A stretch of 6,420 nt of DNA from CAYUAI01 sp964442745. GTDB taxonomy: Bacteria; Pseudomonadota; Gammaproteobacteria; S012-40. Positions 5,644-6,420 of this stretch are shown piece by piece; the stretch's first letter is position 1; the number at the start of each line of letters is the position of its first letter. A model generated the notes under the pieces. That model had not been told where the DNA came from. It did no database searches and saw nothing but the letters and a program-made list of their open reading frames with translations. A program made the translations under genes and the position numbers. The stretch spans positions 1-6,420 of the forward strand of contig CAYUAI010000148.1 in the NCBI GenBank assembly GCA_964442745.1, in the 5' to 3' direction.

Positions 5644-5946
5644 TTTGCGAGTTTTTTTTGACGCCTTTTTGCCGATAACTCCACCGTTGAAATCAAAAAA
5701 TCGGATTGAAAAGTTAAAAAAATGAAGCAACCTATCAAAATGAAATACTGATACCAGTATAAATACCGCCAAATTAGCACAACAGGCGAGCGCAAGCCTA
5801 ATGCAGGAATATTAACGCTGCATCTAGAACAAACCCAAAGGATAGGGTAGATTAAGCGATCAAAACACCCTCCGCTAGGGTGAATGACACTTCACAACAT
5901 AACCGCCGGTGACATCATAAGCCTCGCGATCCAAAAAATAATCCAG
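5644..5946. other. Intergenic debris between two transposase remnants
   Basis: About 300 bases hold no supportable complete gene. The part up to about 5811 is open on the minus strand in the IS4 frame, ending GKKASKKTRK at a TAA (5643-5641). Two small palindromes occur: ATACTG-ATAC-CAGTAT (5745-5760) and CACCCT-CCGCT-AGGGTG (5866-5882). The end of the right-hand IS probably lies here, but no matching inverted repeat is in the window. Confidence 0.5.
5866..5882. repeat. Short hairpin near the 3' end of the right-hand transposase
   Basis: CACCCT and AGGGTG form a perfect 6-bp stem with a 5-base loop CCGCT. It lies 65 bases beyond the transposase stop on its downstream side. It has no T-run, so it is not a standard terminator; a subterminal IS structure is the alternative. 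Confidence 0.4.
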
Positions 5947-6387
5947 TCAATGTTCCAGGCTTTCGAAGAGGTGGAAGTTAATGAGCGTGCGAAATTTTTC
6001 CCAGAGACTGCGTTTACTCCCCGCCATTTTTCGGCAGGCCTGATAGGCCTTATCACACAGTTCTGCGATTTGATGAAGCGTGAAAGCCAACAGGGTTAAT
6101 TGATAGAAATTAAAGGCAAGATGTTTCTCGCCATGCCCATAATTATGGGTCAAATGGTAACCTTGATTCTTGAGTGTATTGAAGCACTCATTCTCTACTT
6201 TCCAACGCGTTTTTGCCCCTTGCACAAACCGCTGAACAAGCGGAGCTGTGGCCTCAAGCGAGGTGACCCAACTTTCGGTGCGACAGCGTATTTGTTTTCC
6301 TGTTGGGTCGAAGGTGATCGTCTCTTTTCGAAAGAAATTCACATGGATCGTATCATCTCCGCCATTTACTACCCGAGCACAAATAAA
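5947..6387 (-). pseudogene. DDE transposase, C-terminal domain (IS4-like/ISNCY-like)
   Basis: This minus-strand fragment is the C-terminal third of a DDE transposase. After ESWVTSLEAT it has AKTRWKVENECFNTLKNQGY, the region with the third catalytic acidic residue. It continues with HLTHNYGHGEKHLAFNFYQ, LTLLAFTLHQIAELCDKAYQACR and a WEKFRTLINFHLFESLE tail. I recognise this block from transposases common in IS-rich gammaproteobacteria but cannot fix the IS family. The frame is open back to a cluster of stops at 6388-6399, so either the N-terminal portion lies in another frame outside the window or the gene is truncated there. A GTG at 6342 is the first usable start but has no ribosome site, so no natural start is proposed. 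The stop is TGA at 5949-5947; a further open stretch follows it (LDYFLDRE...). Confidence 0.8.
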
Positions 6388-6420
6388 CTATACCTATCAA
6401 TAAAAATCGTAGATAATGTA

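Noticed and set aside
5884..6099. Plus-strand 71-codon open frame
   Set aside because: It is antisense to the conserved C-terminal transposase domain at 5947-6387.
1..6420. CRISPR array, tRNA or rRNA gene, or a novel multi-gene defence system
   Set aside because: I saw no regularly spaced repeats and recognised no cloverleaf or rRNA segment. The only defence-like gene is a fragment without its ATP-binding motifs.

Overview
This 6.4-kb window is an IS-rich, decaying accessory region. The organism is most likely a gammaproteobacterium: base composition is moderate to low in GC, and the mix of ISKra4, IS3 and IS4-type elements with a VapBC pair fits. That placement is inference from gene content; no rRNA, tRNA or housekeeping gene is present.

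Layout, left to right. (1) 1-1011, minus strand: a small DUF4258-like protein lies downstream of the C-terminal ~178 codons of a large AAA/SMC-like ATPase. (2) 1012-2667, plus strand: a structurally complete ISKra4-family insertion sequence with 40-bp terminal inverted repeats. It cuts the ATPase gene just upstream of its H-loop histidine. Its transposase frame carries one in-frame TGA. (3) 2668 to about 3905, minus strand: an IS3-family element whose orfB 3' end has been lost at the ISKra4 boundary. orfA and orfB carry four in-frame TAG codons plus frame damage. A 188-bp MITE-like insert (3270-3457) with terminal inverted repeats and a 14-bp target duplication sits inside orfB. (4) 3906-4401: about 500 bp with no supportable gene. 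(5) 4402-5092, minus strand: a vapBC toxin-antitoxin operon with a clear promoter and palindromic operator. The toxin is shortened by a TAG, but its four acidic active-site residues remain. (6) 5125-5640, minus strand: the C-terminal part of an IS4-family transposase, also split by a TAG. (7) 5644-5946: intergenic, with small palindromes and a remnant of the IS4 frame. (8) 5947-6387, minus strand: the C-terminal domain of another DDE transposase.

Functionally, only vapB, possibly vapC and possibly the DUF4258 gene look intact enough to be expressed. Everything else is mobile DNA or its debris, and the ATPase has lost Walker A, the signature motif and Walker B. The most informative signals are the nested insertion order (IS3, then the MITE inside it, and ISKra4 against a deletion junction), the vapBC control region, and the repeated use of TAG as the interrupting codon.
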